Notes: generated by a model not told the origin, from the letters alone. A stretch of DNA of 64,000 nt from Kandleria vitulina DSM 20405 (GCF_000702065.1 NZ_JNKN01000005.1:103745-167744); one strand, 5' to 3'; counted from the first letter of the stretch, positions 8,401 to 16,580 are shown. Made by a program: numbers and translations.

Positions 8401-8786
8401 CGAATCAGCCTTTGACACACCTAGATGTGGAATCATTAGAGCAGATTCTTTGGTCTGAAGTTGGACCTAAAGAGGATTATGAGAAGGAGTACGGTCAAAA
8501 GCCGTTGGGAGAGCTTGTTCGAAGTATTGTCGGAATGGATATGAATGCTGCAAAAGAGGCTTTTTCAGAGTTCCTAAATGATGCAAATCTCGATAGTCGA
8601 CAGATTTATTTTGTAAATCAAATTATAGAGTACATAGTCCATAACGGTATGATGAAAGACTTTTCTGTGCTTCAGGAATCTCCGTTTACGGATCAGGGAA
8701 GCATGGTTGACATCTTTACGGATATATCTGTATGGGCGTCGATAAGGAACGTTATAGAGAGAATTAACATAAATGCGGTAGCGTAA
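5424..8786 (+). CDS. hsdR: Type I restriction endonuclease subunit HsdR
   Basis: This 1120-residue protein is the translocating and cleaving subunit of the type I system. It opens with a DUF4145-like helical domain (about 1-130) and a coiled coil (about 145-195). A PD-(D/E)xK nuclease follows, with D near 251 (ADYVLYDD) and ExK near 267-269 (VVEAKR). The superfamily 2 motor has Walker A ATGSGKT near 379, DEAH near 478, GLTATP near 500 and QMIGRGTR near 715. The remaining C-terminal part matches the EcoEI_R_C-type region. The start follows a GGGGGCGG ribosome-binding site. All key motifs are present, so it looks functional. It is transcribed in the same direction as hsdM and hsdS but is separated from hsdM by about 4.8 kb. 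Confidence 0.95.
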   Translation: MITNFDYLKEEPKFKSFADVAISAERIILMDPEASIINSRRAMEFALKWMYSVDKELEMPYQDNLQSLMNAEEYRQIIGPDLWKRMDFIRRCGNNVAHRGKKLGRDEAMLCLENLFIYLDYIAYCYSDLYEERSFNPNLVQERIQKSKEFREQAEATKVELKKEIENSAQKELDLQKLREENESLKEALSSRRVEKQQTYVSKPLDLSEYKTRKIYIDSMLIDAGWTEGKDWINEVKLPGMPNKSEVGVADYVLYDDAHKPLAVVEAKRTCVDVAKGRQQAKLYADILEKKYGRRPAVFLTNGFETRIVVNQYPERRVAEIYSKRDLEKLFNLQSMKKSLNHVNVDKEIAGRYYQEAAVRAVCESFDKKNRRKALLVMATGSGKTRTVIALCKVLVDAGWVKNILFLADRNSLVTQAKRSFVNFLPNLSCTNLCEEKDNYNARCVFSTYQTMMGCIDTVKDKDGKLFTSGHFDLVICDEAHRSIYNKYKDIFNYFDAPLVGLTATPKDEIDKNTYSIFELDNGVPTYGYELAQAVKDGYLVDYMSVETKLKFIEQGISYAELSEEEKEEYENTFEDENGELPERINSSALNTWLFNEDTIRQVLHIVMRDSLKVDYGEKIGKTIIFAKNHAHAEKILDVFNKEYPNLAKGSNGQAFAKVIDNYMTYAQSAIDEFSDAKKLPQIAISVDMLDTGIDVPEVLNLVFFKKVMSKAKFWQMIGRGTRLCPGLMDGDDKSKFYIFDFCGNFEFFRMGEGRPTANMIALQGAVFNLEFQIAYKLQDINYQVERLIAYRNRLVEMMTGKVKELNRENFAVRQHIKYVDLYSFESNYQTLSYEDTLLVREELAPLILPDSDEATAVRFDALMYGMELAQLAGRKYGRLRADLMNKVSGIASVANIPQIQAQKDLIDKILNTDYVERAGIDDFEHIRENLRNLMKYVPKKKLRYDTDFTDDILDSSWNESELESDDLANYRAKAEHYIRQHQDNIVIAKLKTNQPLTHLDVESLEQILWSEVGPKEDYEKEYGQKPLGELVRSIVGMDMNAAKEAFSEFLNDANLDSRQIYFVNQIIEYIVHNGMMKDFSVLQESPFTDQGSMVDIFTDISVWASIRNVIERININAVA

Positions 8787-9271
8787 GAAATATAGAAGTG
8801 GTTGGTTTGTATTATGAAGGGTGCAAAGGCAAAGCCGATTTCATATAAGCAGGGATCTGATAAATGATTCATTATTTCAGGGGGGATTAGATAATATTGA
8901 GACTGAAAATAGAGAACTGCAAACGACTATAAGATGATCGGGTTTCAATTATCAAGAAGGTTTGTAAGAGTCTTTTTTCGGTAGTATCGTATCTGTTCAT
9001 ATTGATTGGAAATACAATGATTGGGATTCTTATGTAAGCGATTCTCCCTCAAAATTGCGCTACTCTTGATTGCAATAGAAGTTATGAGACTAAGTCGTCT
9101 TCTATTTTTGTACATTTGACGAATGTAGGTACTTCCAATGAAATTGATTGGATTCAGATGTCAAAATTTCATGCAAAATGGGAAAAATATGACGTATTTG
9201 TTCTATTGTGAAGAGAGTAGGTAAGTCATGCTAAGACTATGGAACTTTGACTGTAGCTGATAAATATCTTA
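8787..9271 (+). other. Gene-poor stretch with degraded coding remnants
   Basis: About 480 bp without a convincing gene. A short frame at 9101-9211 reads like protein (NEIDWIQMSKFHAKWEKYDVF) but has no start and stops early. It is probably a fragment of a lost gene. No RNA gene or clear terminator was seen. Confidence 0.5.
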
Positions 9272-9274
9272 ATA

Positions 9275-10297
9275 TAAAAGACCACTTTTCACATAACAGA
9301 CAAATATAGGTTTTAAGGAGCTTCTTAAAGCAGAAAGTTGAGGATTGAATTATGAGCACTGTAAAACCTAGAAAAGATTCTTTAGTTGATTTCATCAAAA
9401 GATTTTCCAAGGAAGATAAATAGATCAATTTCTTTTTAAATCTGAAATGGCCTAATGGCTTTTCCTGTGATAAATGTGACTGTCATGACTATTACCTGGT
9501 CAAAAGAAAGAATGTCAAAAATGGATATCTGCTTATCTGTAGAAAATGTGGACATCAGCACTCACTTCTGGCCCATACTATTTTTCAGGATTCAAATCTA
9601 CTGATTGGCTTATATGTTTTCTTTAGCTCCAATAATGGGGTAAACGGTAATCAATTAGCCAATTATATGGATGTCAATGTCAAGATAGCCCGAAAATTCA
9701 GCAAAAAATGTCGCATCTTAATGGCTGAAAGCAATATTACAAAATTCATTCTATGAATCGATATACTTGAAATAGGTGGACATCATACCGGAAAACGTAG
9801 GAAATGCTCTGAAAACAGGCATCCCACGCTTTTGGTATTGTCTACATCTGAAGATAATGAATATCCTCAGTATATCAAGCTTCATGCTTTGCCTGATTAT
9901 AAAGGTGAACCTATTGAAAGCTATCTTAAAGAAAAATGCCTATTCAACGATCAATAGTTATTAATTGCGATGGTGATAGAGCTTTTTTTCACCTGGAAAA
10001 ATTAACACAGTTAGAAAACAGTGTAGTAGATTATACAAATGAAAATCATAAATTAAGATGGCTAAATACATTTGCAGGAAAATCACCTTTATAGATCCGT
10101 AAAGAAAAGAGATCTGCCGCTATTCTTAGCTGAACAGGAATGGAGAACAAATCACCGTTATTCAGGGAAGAACATCATGAAAAAGGTGATGAAATACATC
10201 AGTATGTCATGGCCAATTACATTTAAGCAAATAACCAATTCAGTACGTGCTTATGAAAAGCAGTTTCTACTAACGAAGTGAGAAAGGTGGTCTTTTA
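9275..10297 (+). mobile_element. Degraded IS1595-family insertion sequence with terminal inverted repeats
   Basis: The left end TAAAAGACCACTTTTC (9275-9290) is an imperfect inverted match to the right end, ending GGTGGTCTTTTA (10280-10297). About 1.02 kb between the ends fits an IS1595-type element, and the interior holds a ruined transposase. No obvious 8-bp target duplication was seen. Confidence 0.75.
9352..10281 (+). pseudogene. IS1595-family transposase, multiply interrupted
   Basis: Pieces in several frames reconstruct an IS1595/ISXO2-like transposase. There is an N-terminal zinc ribbon (CDKCDCHDYY, then CRKCGHQHS), an AHTIFQDS segment, then a DDE-type core beginning DILEIGGHHTGKRRK and continuing to KLRWLNTFAGKI. 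A stop occurs after residue 22, another after the N-terminal third, another in the DDE region, and the C-terminal part is frame-shifted (10072-10281). It cannot make an active transposase. The family call rests on the zinc ribbon plus the GGxxTGKRRK pattern. Confidence 0.82.
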
Positions 10298-10322
10298 TTT
10301 ATTTAATATATCCTTTTTTACA

Positions 10323-11418
10323 CTTGAATTTACAATCTAAGTGCAACAAATAGAAAATGACACATAGGTCTCTGATATAATGGTGTTTGCAAAGACAATC
10401 ATTTATCAGGAGGAACCGTATGTGCCATTACAAACATCTTACACTAATTGAGCGAGAAAAGATAATGTTTTTTCTGGCTCAGAACTATTCTGTTACAGAA
10501 ATTGCTAGAGCTATTGGTCGAAATAAATCTACCATATCCAGAGAAATCAAACGAAATTCCAAGGAGGATTATTATCAGCCAGCTGTAGCTCATAATAGTT
10601 ATTTAAAGAGACGTACAGCCTGTAAGCCTCATAAGAAACTTGAAGATCCAGATCTATATTTATTAGTAAAGGAAAAATTCCTTGATCACCAATGGTCTCC
10701 AGAAGAGATATCCGGCAGATTAAGATATGAATCCGGCAAATGTATTATTAGTTGCAATACTATTTATAGAGCCATCTATTCCGGAATGTTTGATGAACCA
10801 AACAAATCCCACGTAAACAGAGGCGCCATTAGAAAGCTTAGACATCGCGGCAAGTCTCGTCATACAAAAGATTATGAGGAGCGCCGCGGTAAAATACAAA
10901 TATCCAATGATATTTCTCAAAGACCTGTCGGGTCGACAAATCGCTCTCAAAGAGGCCATTGGGAAGGAGACAGTGTTGTTGGGAAAAAGGGCAAAGCATG
11001 CCTGGTTACATTAGTTGATCGCAAAACAAGATTTCTAGTTGGCGGCAAAGCTTTCCGCAAAGCCGCTGCTGATGTCAATGTTGTTATAATACAATCACTT
11101 AAGGATCATCCTGTAAAATCAATAACTCCAGACAGAGGAAAGGAATTTGCAAATCACAAAGAGGTAATTGTGGCACTGGATTATGTGCAATTCTATTTTC
11201 CATTACCTCACCATCCATGGCAGCGAGGAACCAATGAAAACACAAATGGTTTATTAAGAGAGTACTTTCCTGAAGGTGTCGATATAACAGAGATATCAGA
11301 AGAATATATTCAAGCAATGTATGATGAATTAAATAAGCGTCCACGAAAATGTCTTGGATACAAAACACCATATGAGGCTTATTACTCAACATCGTTGCAC
11401 TTAACTTGACAATTCAAG
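10323..11418 (+). mobile_element. IS30-family insertion sequence, apparently complete
   Basis: Imperfect 25-bp inverted repeats bound the element: 10323-10347 (starts CTTGAATT, ends GTGCAAC) and 11394-11418 (starts GTTGCAC, ends AATTCAAG). The 1.1-kb element holds one intact transposase whose stop lies inside the right repeat. It begins 25 bp after the end of the IS1595 remnant. An extended -10 (TGATATAAT, 10373-10381) precedes the gene. Confidence 0.8.
10420..11409 (+). CDS. IS30-family transposase
   Basis: This 329-residue transposase has an N-terminal helix-turn-helix (LTLIEREKIMFFLAQ through STISREIKRN) for binding the ends. The DDE catalytic core has D184 (HWEGDSV), D238 (TPDRGKEF) and E273 (NENTNG) in the order and spacing of the IS30 family. 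AGGAGG lies 5 bp before ATG 10420; the frame is open further upstream but lacks another ribosome-binding site. No stops or frameshifts are seen, so the element may still be mobile, unlike its neighbour. Confidence 0.93.
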   Translation: MCHYKHLTLIEREKIMFFLAQNYSVTEIARAIGRNKSTISREIKRNSKEDYYQPAVAHNSYLKRRTACKPHKKLEDPDLYLLVKEKFLDHQWSPEEISGRLRYESGKCIISCNTIYRAIYSGMFDEPNKSHVNRGAIRKLRHRGKSRHTKDYEERRGKIQISNDISQRPVGSTNRSQRGHWEGDSVVGKKGKACLVTLVDRKTRFLVGGKAFRKAAADVNVVIIQSLKDHPVKSITPDRGKEFANHKEVIVALDYVQFYFPLPHHPWQRGTNENTNGLLREYFPEGVDITEISEEYIQAMYDELNKRPRKCLGYKTPYEAYYSTSLHLT

Positions 11419-11463
11419 AATAAAACTTTTGATTTAAATATTTTACCATCTCAATTTCATTAA

Positions 11464-11637
11464 AGAGAAAATTATGAAGATGTGGAAGAGGTTTTTTACT
11501 TACTTCAAAGTACACCAATAAGAAGTAAGAAATCTTTTGATTCTTTAAGATCGGACGTAAGTGGAATAAGTAAAAAATGTGGACAATTTGTTAGGAAAGA
11601 ATTTGATGTTAACATTTACAGGATCAATCAGTTATAA
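11464..11637 (+). pseudogene. Truncated coding fragment of unknown family
   Basis: From 11467 the frame reads like protein (ENYEDVEEVFYLLQSTP, then DSLRSDVSGISKKC) and ends at 11635-11637, but it has no start codon and a stop just upstream at 11461-11463. It begins about 45 bp after the IS30 right end. It is probably the remainder of a gene lost by IS-related deletion. No function assigned. Confidence 0.4.
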
Positions 11638-11869
11638 TATTTTAGGGAATAATGTTACTTTATACACTGCAAATTGTTTATTTAATGCCAAAGTGGCTAG
11701 ATTTGATGATCATGAAGGTTCTATTATATTAAATCCAATGGAAGATAAATCCATGTATATTGCATATACAACATATCAGGTAAATGAAGAGGCCGAAAAA
11801 GAACTTCAAAAAATAGAAGAAGAATTAAATGTGTATTATAACGCTATTAACAATAGATCAGTTGATTAA
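11579..11869 (+). CDS. Small hypothetical protein, possibly a gene fragment
   Basis: A 96-residue frame overlaps the end of the preceding fragment in another phase. The C-terminal two thirds (LYTANCLFNAKVARFDD through EAEKELQKIEEELN) look like genuine protein with a charged C-terminal helix, while the first 20 residues look less convincing. No good ribosome-binding site precedes the ATG near 11579. A terminator-like hairpin lies 55 bp downstream. The two frames could be pieces of one frameshifted gene. Family unknown. Confidence 0.4.
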   Translation: MDNLLGKNLMLTFTGSISYNILGNNVTLYTANCLFNAKVARFDDHEGSIILNPMEDKSMYIAYTTYQVNEEAEKELQKIEEELNVYYNAINNRSVD

Positions 11870-11924
11870 GAAAAGATATGAAGAAGAAAAGTAAATGCCA
11901 ATTTATCTGACTAATTTTATATAT

Positions 11925-11969
11925 AGAGAGCAAAATAAGAGCATGAACTTATTTTTCTCTCTTTTTTTT
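11925..11969 (+). terminator. Rho-independent terminator with long stem
   Basis: Arms 11925-11939 and 11948-11962 pair over 15 positions with one mismatch, followed by a run of T. It ends transcription of the small gene at 11579. Confidence 0.8.
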
Positions 11970-12150
11970 GGGGATTCTACATAATATTTGAATGCAGTAT
12001 TATTTTTTTTAATAAAACATATTCGACACCATCTAAAAAAATGACATTTGTACAACTGATGAAATTATATTTGAAAATAGTTAAAGGGAGACATAAAATG
12101 TAATATAGAATTCTTGATAAGAAATAGATGTAAAAGTTAGGAGGGGAAAT

Positions 12151-13023
12151 ATGGCTAATCTAGTTAGTTTGGAAAAAATATCATTAAAAAATCATCCAGA
12201 AATAAAAGAAGATCTAATTCAAAAGTTTATTTTTGAACATCCTGAATCATTAGGACTGGGTGAACTTACACCTATACAAAGAGAACGTATCCAGCCTGCA
12301 GGAGGTAGATTGGATATATTGATGGGAACAGCTGATAATGATACAAGATATGAAATAGAAATACAGTTGGGAGCAACTGATCCAAGTCATATTATTAGAA
12401 CAATAGAATATTGGGACACAGAAAAGAAAAGATATCCACAGTATGATCATTGTGCTGTTATTGTTGCAGAGGAAATAACAGGACGCTTCATGAATGTAAT
12501 AAATCTATTTAATGGAGCAATTCCTCTTATTGCATTACAAGTATCAGCATATAAAGTTGGAAATGATGTTTCTCTTGCTTTTACTAGAGTAATAGATAGA
12601 ATCACACTTGGAACAGATGAAGAAGATGAATACGAAGTTACTGATCGAAAGTATTGGGAAAATCGAAGTACTAAAAAAATAATGGGAGTAGTAGATAAGA
12701 TTTTCACTGATCTTGAGAATTATACATCTGGTTATGAACTTAAATATAATAAATTTTATGTTGGTTTAGCAAAAGATGGAATTGCAAAAAACTTCATATC
12801 TTTTAAGCCAAAGAAATCATTTTTGTATATGTTTTTTAAAACAAATGAAAATCAGGAGTTATCTCAGAAACTTGAAGATGCAGAACTTGATGTAACATAT
12901 GAAGGTAGATGGAAACAATATAGAGTAAAGCTTCAAGGATATGATGAATATAAAAAACATGAAGAACTTATTAGAAAGTGCGTAGAAGCAGCAATGGAAT
13001 ATTTTAATATTTCAGAGTATTAA
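12151..13023 (+). CDS. PD-(D/E)XK nuclease-like protein of unknown role
   Basis: This 290-residue protein begins with a helical region, then carries GGRLDILMG (about 52-60) followed by YEIEIQLG (about 70-77). The order D...E-x-E/Q in a beta-rich setting, with a long helix after it (SHIIRTIEYWDTEKKR), resembles PD-(D/E)XK endonuclease-like folds such as the NucS/DUF91 type. The catalytic lysine is replaced by Q if the ExK motif is EIQ. The C-terminal half (about 185-290) resembles small DUF5655-like modules. A GGAGGGGAAAT ribosome-binding site precedes the ATG and a terminator follows. It is a single-gene unit at the edge of the accessory island. A role in DNA defence is possible but not shown. 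Confidence 0.6.
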   Translation: MANLVSLEKISLKNHPEIKEDLIQKFIFEHPESLGLGELTPIQRERIQPAGGRLDILMGTADNDTRYEIEIQLGATDPSHIIRTIEYWDTEKKRYPQYDHCAVIVAEEITGRFMNVINLFNGAIPLIALQVSAYKVGNDVSLAFTRVIDRITLGTDEEDEYEVTDRKYWENRSTKKIMGVVDKIFTDLENYTSGYELKYNKFYVGLAKDGIAKNFISFKPKKSFLYMFFKTNENQELSQKLEDAELDVTYEGRWKQYRVKLQGYDEYKKHEELIRKCVEAAMEYFNISEY

Positions 13024-13033
13024 AAGAAATGTT

Positions 13034-13066
13034 TTGCAAGTAAGCCTAAAGCTTACTTGCTTTTTA
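13034..13066 (+). terminator. Rho-independent terminator
   Basis: GCAAGTAAGC (13036-13045), a 5-nt loop and GCTTACTTGC (13051-13060), followed by TTTTT. Confidence 0.9.
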
Positions 13067-13130
13067 AATAAAAAAATAACGCTATTCCTACATATAATAA
13101 ACAAACAAATGATTTTTATTGTTACCATTA

Positions 13131-13139
13131 TGATATAAT
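13131..13139 (+). promoter_or_regulatory. Extended -10 promoter element of the dprA-like operon
   Basis: TGATATAAT lies 19 bp before the ATG of the dprA-like gene and after a terminator. No clear -35 is seen, as is usual for an extended -10. The leader would be very short. Confidence 0.5.
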
Positions 13140-13157
13140 AAACATCAGGTGATACAT

Positions 13158-14159
13158 ATGAAGATATATTTAAATCTAAATAGTTTTTCTGCAATTCTAT
13201 ATTGCAGTACGCTTATTCCAACATCCATACCACCATTGACCTATGATGAATGGTATGAAGTAGAAAAGAAGATAGAAGAACATAATTTAAATGATGTCAG
13301 TCGTTTAATGGGGATGAACGAAATGACATTAACGAATGTAGTAGGACTAGATGCCTATCTTTCATTAAAGATTATTGCAAGAGCAACCTTGATGGCAGAA
13401 ATGTTCTATGCGCTCTATCGATTAGAACAAGAAGGAATACAGGTGACAACCAAGTATGAAGATAACTATCCAAAAAGTCTATTAAAACTAAAGAAACGTA
13501 TGCCTCCTGTATTATTCTATGCTGGAGATTTATCTTTAATTAAAGAAGATAATGTTTCCATAGTAGGTCCACAGACTTCAAGCAAGAAACTAAAGAGAAT
13601 GGTCAAGATGGCTGTTTCAAAGCTTGCTAGAGAAAGACGTACTCTTATAAGTGGAGATATCAAAGGCGTAGATCAGTATGCCTTAAAACAGATGCTTTCT
13701 AGTGGAGGCAATGTAGTAGGGGTATTATCTGATCATCTTATTGATAAAATAAAAGAGTATAAACGATATATATCTAAAGGAAAGCTCTGTCTTATTAGTG
13801 CCATTGATCCTTATGCCTTCTTTGATGTCACTAATGCTTTAGATCGTAATATTTATGTATGTGGTCTTTCATCTTGTCAGATCATTGCGGCTGTTCTTAT
13901 TAATAGTGGTGCTGTATGGTTTACAGCCATACAGAACTTGCATTATAATTGGACAAGACAGCTGGTCATGGAAGTTCCTGAATATAATGGAAATCTTCGT
14001 CTTGAAGAGATGGGGGCTATTCCTATTAGCCGCGATGATCTTCAATCACCATTATCTATTGATGAAATCATAGAAAAAAACAATGTCTATGGAGAAGATG
14101 AACAGCCACAGATAGATCAGATGTCAATTTTTGAATTTATTGGAGAAAAGAATGGATAA
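13158..14159 (+). CDS. Divergent DprA/Smf-like DNA-processing protein
   Basis: This 333-residue protein aligns in outline with DprA. It has a helical N-terminal part, YPKSLLKLKKRMPPVLFYAGD before the Rossmann fold, then SIVGPQTSSKK (family usual: VGSR...S), LISGDIKGVDQYALK (family: SGxAxGID..AH) and GGNVVGVLSD (family: GGxTIAVLG). DprA normally loads RecA onto incoming single-stranded DNA. Here the conserved arginine after VG is glutamine and the GID..AH histidine is leucine, so canonical function is doubtful. ATG 13158 is chosen over GTG 13149 because AGGTGA sits at 13147-13152. It overlaps the rhomboid gene by 8 bp. Confidence 0.75.
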   Translation: MKIYLNLNSFSAILYCSTLIPTSIPPLTYDEWYEVEKKIEEHNLNDVSRLMGMNEMTLTNVVGLDAYLSLKIIARATLMAEMFYALYRLEQEGIQVTTKYEDNYPKSLLKLKKRMPPVLFYAGDLSLIKEDNVSIVGPQTSSKKLKRMVKMAVSKLARERRTLISGDIKGVDQYALKQMLSSGGNVVGVLSDHLIDKIKEYKRYISKGKLCLISAIDPYAFFDVTNALDRNIYVCGLSSCQIIAAVLINSGAVWFTAIQNLHYNWTRQLVMEVPEYNGNLRLEEMGAIPISRDDLQSPLSIDEIIEKNNVYGEDEQPQIDQMSIFEFIGEKNG

Positions 14160-14766
14160 AAATTTTAAACATTACCCTATAACTTATGGTATGATTCTAT
14201 TATGTATGGCGGTCTATATTGTCACAACATTATTGTATGGTCCAGAAATGGATGCCACTCAAGCATTGAACATGGGTGCTTTTAATGGTATCGCTGTAGA
14301 TATGTACGGTGAGTATTGGCGATTGTTGACGGCTAACTTTCTACATTTTGGATTGGTTCACATTTTTGTAAACTGTTATTCACTCTATAATGTAGGACTC
14401 ATTTCTGAAGAAATCTTTGGAAAAAGAGATTATGCGATCATCTGTCTTGCAAGTGCTATTTCTACAAACTTGATTCCATTGCTTATGTATATGTACAATG
14501 GCTTTGAAGCTTCTGTTGTATCAGCAGGAATCAGTGGTGTCATCTTTGGAATCATCGGTTCATTATTGGCACTTGTGTATGTCAGAAGAGATTTAACAGA
14601 TATCTTTAAGCCACTATTTATCAATGTAGCTTTTATGATACTAATATCTGTCATTGTACCAAACATATCATTAAGCGGGCACATGTCAGGGCTTGCTGGA
14701 GGATTCTTTAGTGCATTGCTCATATTGAAATATCGAATGAAAAAGAAGAATCAGTTATTGAATTAA
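14152..14766 (+). CDS. Rhomboid-family intramembrane serine protease
   Basis: A 204-residue multi-pass membrane protein with six predicted hydrophobic segments. The catalytic serine is in SAGISGVIFG (GxSG motif), and the partner histidine is in SLSGHMSGLAGG in the last segment. The conserved WRLLTANFLHFGLVHIFVN loop region is also present. Rhomboids cut transmembrane segments of substrate proteins within the bilayer. ATG 14152 follows GGAGAAAAG and overlaps the dprA-like stop, so the two are co-translated. galU follows 10 bp later, completing an operon-like run. Confidence 0.93.
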   Translation: MDKNFKHYPITYGMILLCMAVYIVTTLLYGPEMDATQALNMGAFNGIAVDMYGEYWRLLTANFLHFGLVHIFVNCYSLYNVGLISEEIFGKRDYAIICLASAISTNLIPLLMYMYNGFEASVVSAGISGVIFGIIGSLLALVYVRRDLTDIFKPLFINVAFMILISVIVPNISLSGHMSGLAGGFFSALLILKYRMKKKNQLLN

Positions 14767-14776
14767 GGAGATTAAA

Positions 14777-15670
14777 ATGAGACAAACGAAAGTAAGAAAA
14801 GCAGTTATACCTGCAGCCGGTTTAGGAACAAGATTTTTACCTGCCACTAAGGCATTGCCAAAGGAAATGCTGCCAATTGTAGATATTCCTACAATTCAGT
14901 ATATTATCCAGGAAGCAGTAGATAGCGGCATTGAAGAAATTCTTGTTATCACTAATAGCAACAAGCATGCTATGGAAAACCATTTCGACGTTAACTATGA
15001 ACTAGAAGAACGTCTAAAAGCATCAGGAAAAACTGAACAGGTCAAGATGGTTAGAGATATTGCCAATATGGCCAATATCTATTACATTCGTCAGAAGGAA
15101 CCTAAAGGTTTAGGTCACGCAATCATGTGTGCAAATGACTTCATCGGAGATGAACCATTTGCGGTATTGCTTGGTGATGACGTTGTCATCAATAAGGAAG
15201 GGCAGCCTGCTTTAAAGCAGCTTATTGATGCTTATCAGGAAACTAAGTCTTCAGTAGTAGGGGTACAGACTGTACCAAAGGAAACTGTTAACAAGTATGG
15301 TATTATTGCACCATCACGTTCACATCCTGCTAAGGGACGTTTAGTTAAGTTATCAGACATGGTAGAAAAACCAAAAATAGATAAGGCACCAAGTCAGATG
15401 GCTATCTTAGGTCGTTATGTATTAACACCAGAAATCTTTGATTTCCTTGAAACACAGGGTAAAGGTGCTGGAGGAGAAATTCAGCTTACTGATGCAATCA
15501 AGAGATTGATGGATCGTCAGGCTGTTTATGCTTATGATTTTGAAGGTAACAGATATGATGTAGGGGATAAATTTGGATTCATCCAGGCGACAATAGATTT
15601 CGCTCTTGATCGTCCAGAATTACATGATGCTGTTGCAAAATATATTAAAGAAAAGGCTGAAAAGTTATAA
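14777..15670 (+). CDS. galU: UTP--glucose-1-phosphate uridylyltransferase
   Basis: GalU makes UDP-glucose from UTP and glucose-1-phosphate for wall polymers and glycolipids. At 297 residues it has normal length. It carries the nucleotide-binding signature AAGLGTRFLPATKALPKEML near residue 12, LGDDVV around 132, and the VEKP and GGEIQLTDAI motifs further on. AAGGAG precedes the ATG, and its stop overlaps the next gene's ATG. Confidence 0.97.
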   Translation: MRQTKVRKAVIPAAGLGTRFLPATKALPKEMLPIVDIPTIQYIIQEAVDSGIEEILVITNSNKHAMENHFDVNYELEERLKASGKTEQVKMVRDIANMANIYYIRQKEPKGLGHAIMCANDFIGDEPFAVLLGDDVVINKEGQPALKQLIDAYQETKSSVVGVQTVPKETVNKYGIIAPSRSHPAKGRLVKLSDMVEKPKIDKAPSQMAILGRYVLTPEIFDFLETQGKGAGGEIQLTDAIKRLMDRQAVYAYDFEGNRYDVGDKFGFIQATIDFALDRPELHDAVAKYIKEKAEKL

Positions 15671-16116
15671 TGAGTCTAAAAGAAAAAGTTCGAGAGTATC
15701 AAAAGAGAAGGGAAGCTAAAAAGTATTTTCGTTCACAAAATCAGTATGTCATTCATGGTAAAGATCTGCCTAAGTATATTGCTGCTATTGTTGTAGCATC
15801 AATTGTCATTGGGGGAATTGCGGCTTATATTGAAAGAGCACTTCCAATTGTACCAATGGTACTTTACCTTATAATCGGTATTGCAATCGCTGAAATTCTG
15901 TATCGTGTATCTGGCATGAAATCCAAGGAAATGGGTATCCTTGCAGTTATAGCCTGTATTCTTTGTTATATTGTAAAAGGCATTGTCACATTGCTTCTAG
16001 CTGGAGTGATGATCACTCTTTCAAATGTGTTATCAGTGCTATTTAACAATAGTCTTATAGGATACTTGTTCATGTTTGCAGGATGCTACTTTGCCTATAT
16101 GAGATCTGTTGATTAG
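15670..16116 (+). CDS. Hypothetical multi-pass membrane protein
   Basis: This 148-residue protein has a basic N-terminal stretch (about 1-35, KEKVREYQKRREAKK) followed by four hydrophobic segments between about 35 and 145. No family is recognised. The ATG overlaps the galU stop, so translation is coupled to galU. A supporting role in envelope synthesis would fit the context, but nothing specific is visible. Confidence 0.75.
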   Translation: MSLKEKVREYQKRREAKKYFRSQNQYVIHGKDLPKYIAAIVVASIVIGGIAAYIERALPIVPMVLYLIIGIAIAEILYRVSGMKSKEMGILAVIACILCYIVKGIVTLLLAGVMITLSNVLSVLFNNSLIGYLFMFAGCYFAYMRSVD

Positions 16117-16125
16117 GGTGAAACA

Positions 16126-16551
16126 ATGAATATCGCTGTTGTAAACTTAGGAAGAAGTCAACAGATCAAAACATTAGCTGATGACATGGCAAGACAGGCA
16201 CGTACCTATATGCGAGAAGCTGCTGATTTTTCAAGCACTGAACATGCTGATCTATTACTCATTGGATTTGATACACGCTTTTTCAATAAAAAAAGAGAAA
16301 GAGAAGTCTTCTCTTTCTTATCACGATTAAATCGAGAACACATTAACAATGTTGCTTTATTTTCAGTATACAGTCATTCCAACAAAATGATGAAACATGT
16401 CGTTTCCTACTGTCAAAAGCAAGATCTCCCATTACTTAGAGATCTCTACAGCGTACAGGTCTCTTTCTCCAAAGAACTGCCTCCGTCAGTTCTTCAGGGA
16501 GGAAGAGTGTACGTTGATGATATGGTCAATATTGTTAATAATTACTATTAA
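16126..16551 (+). CDS. Flavodoxin-like hypothetical protein
   Basis: A 141-residue soluble protein. It starts with a beta strand and loop (MNIAVVNLGRSQQIKTLADDMA), then ADLLLIGFDTRFFNKK and NNVALFSVYS strands, in the alternating order of a flavodoxin fold. The phosphate-binding loop is not the classic TxTGNT, so FMN binding is uncertain. It lies 9 bp after the membrane protein gene, following a GGGTGA site, and ends at a bidirectional terminator. Confidence 0.6.
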   Translation: MNIAVVNLGRSQQIKTLADDMARQARTYMREAADFSSTEHADLLLIGFDTRFFNKKREREVFSFLSRLNREHINNVALFSVYSHSNKMMKHVVSYCQKQDLPLLRDLYSVQVSFSKELPPSVLQGGRVYVDDMVNIVNNYY

Positions 16552-16580
16552 AAAAGATTGTCAAAAAGACAATCTTTTTT
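16551..16580. terminator. Bidirectional terminator between the flavodoxin-like gene and def
   Basis: AAAAGATTGTC / GACAATCTTTT with a 5-nt A loop, bordered by A and T runs on the two sides. It serves the plus-strand operon and the minus-strand def gene. Confidence 0.92.

Noticed and set aside
4907..8786. Shared NAVA ending of the second HsdS and HsdR
   Set aside because: Both proteins end in NAVA and a stop, but the DNA differs at several positions and the match is four residues, so chance is the simplest explanation.
9272..10298. Eight-bp target duplication of the IS1595 remnant
   Set aside because: The bases just outside the two ends do not match over 8 bp, perhaps because of decay, so no duplication is claimed.
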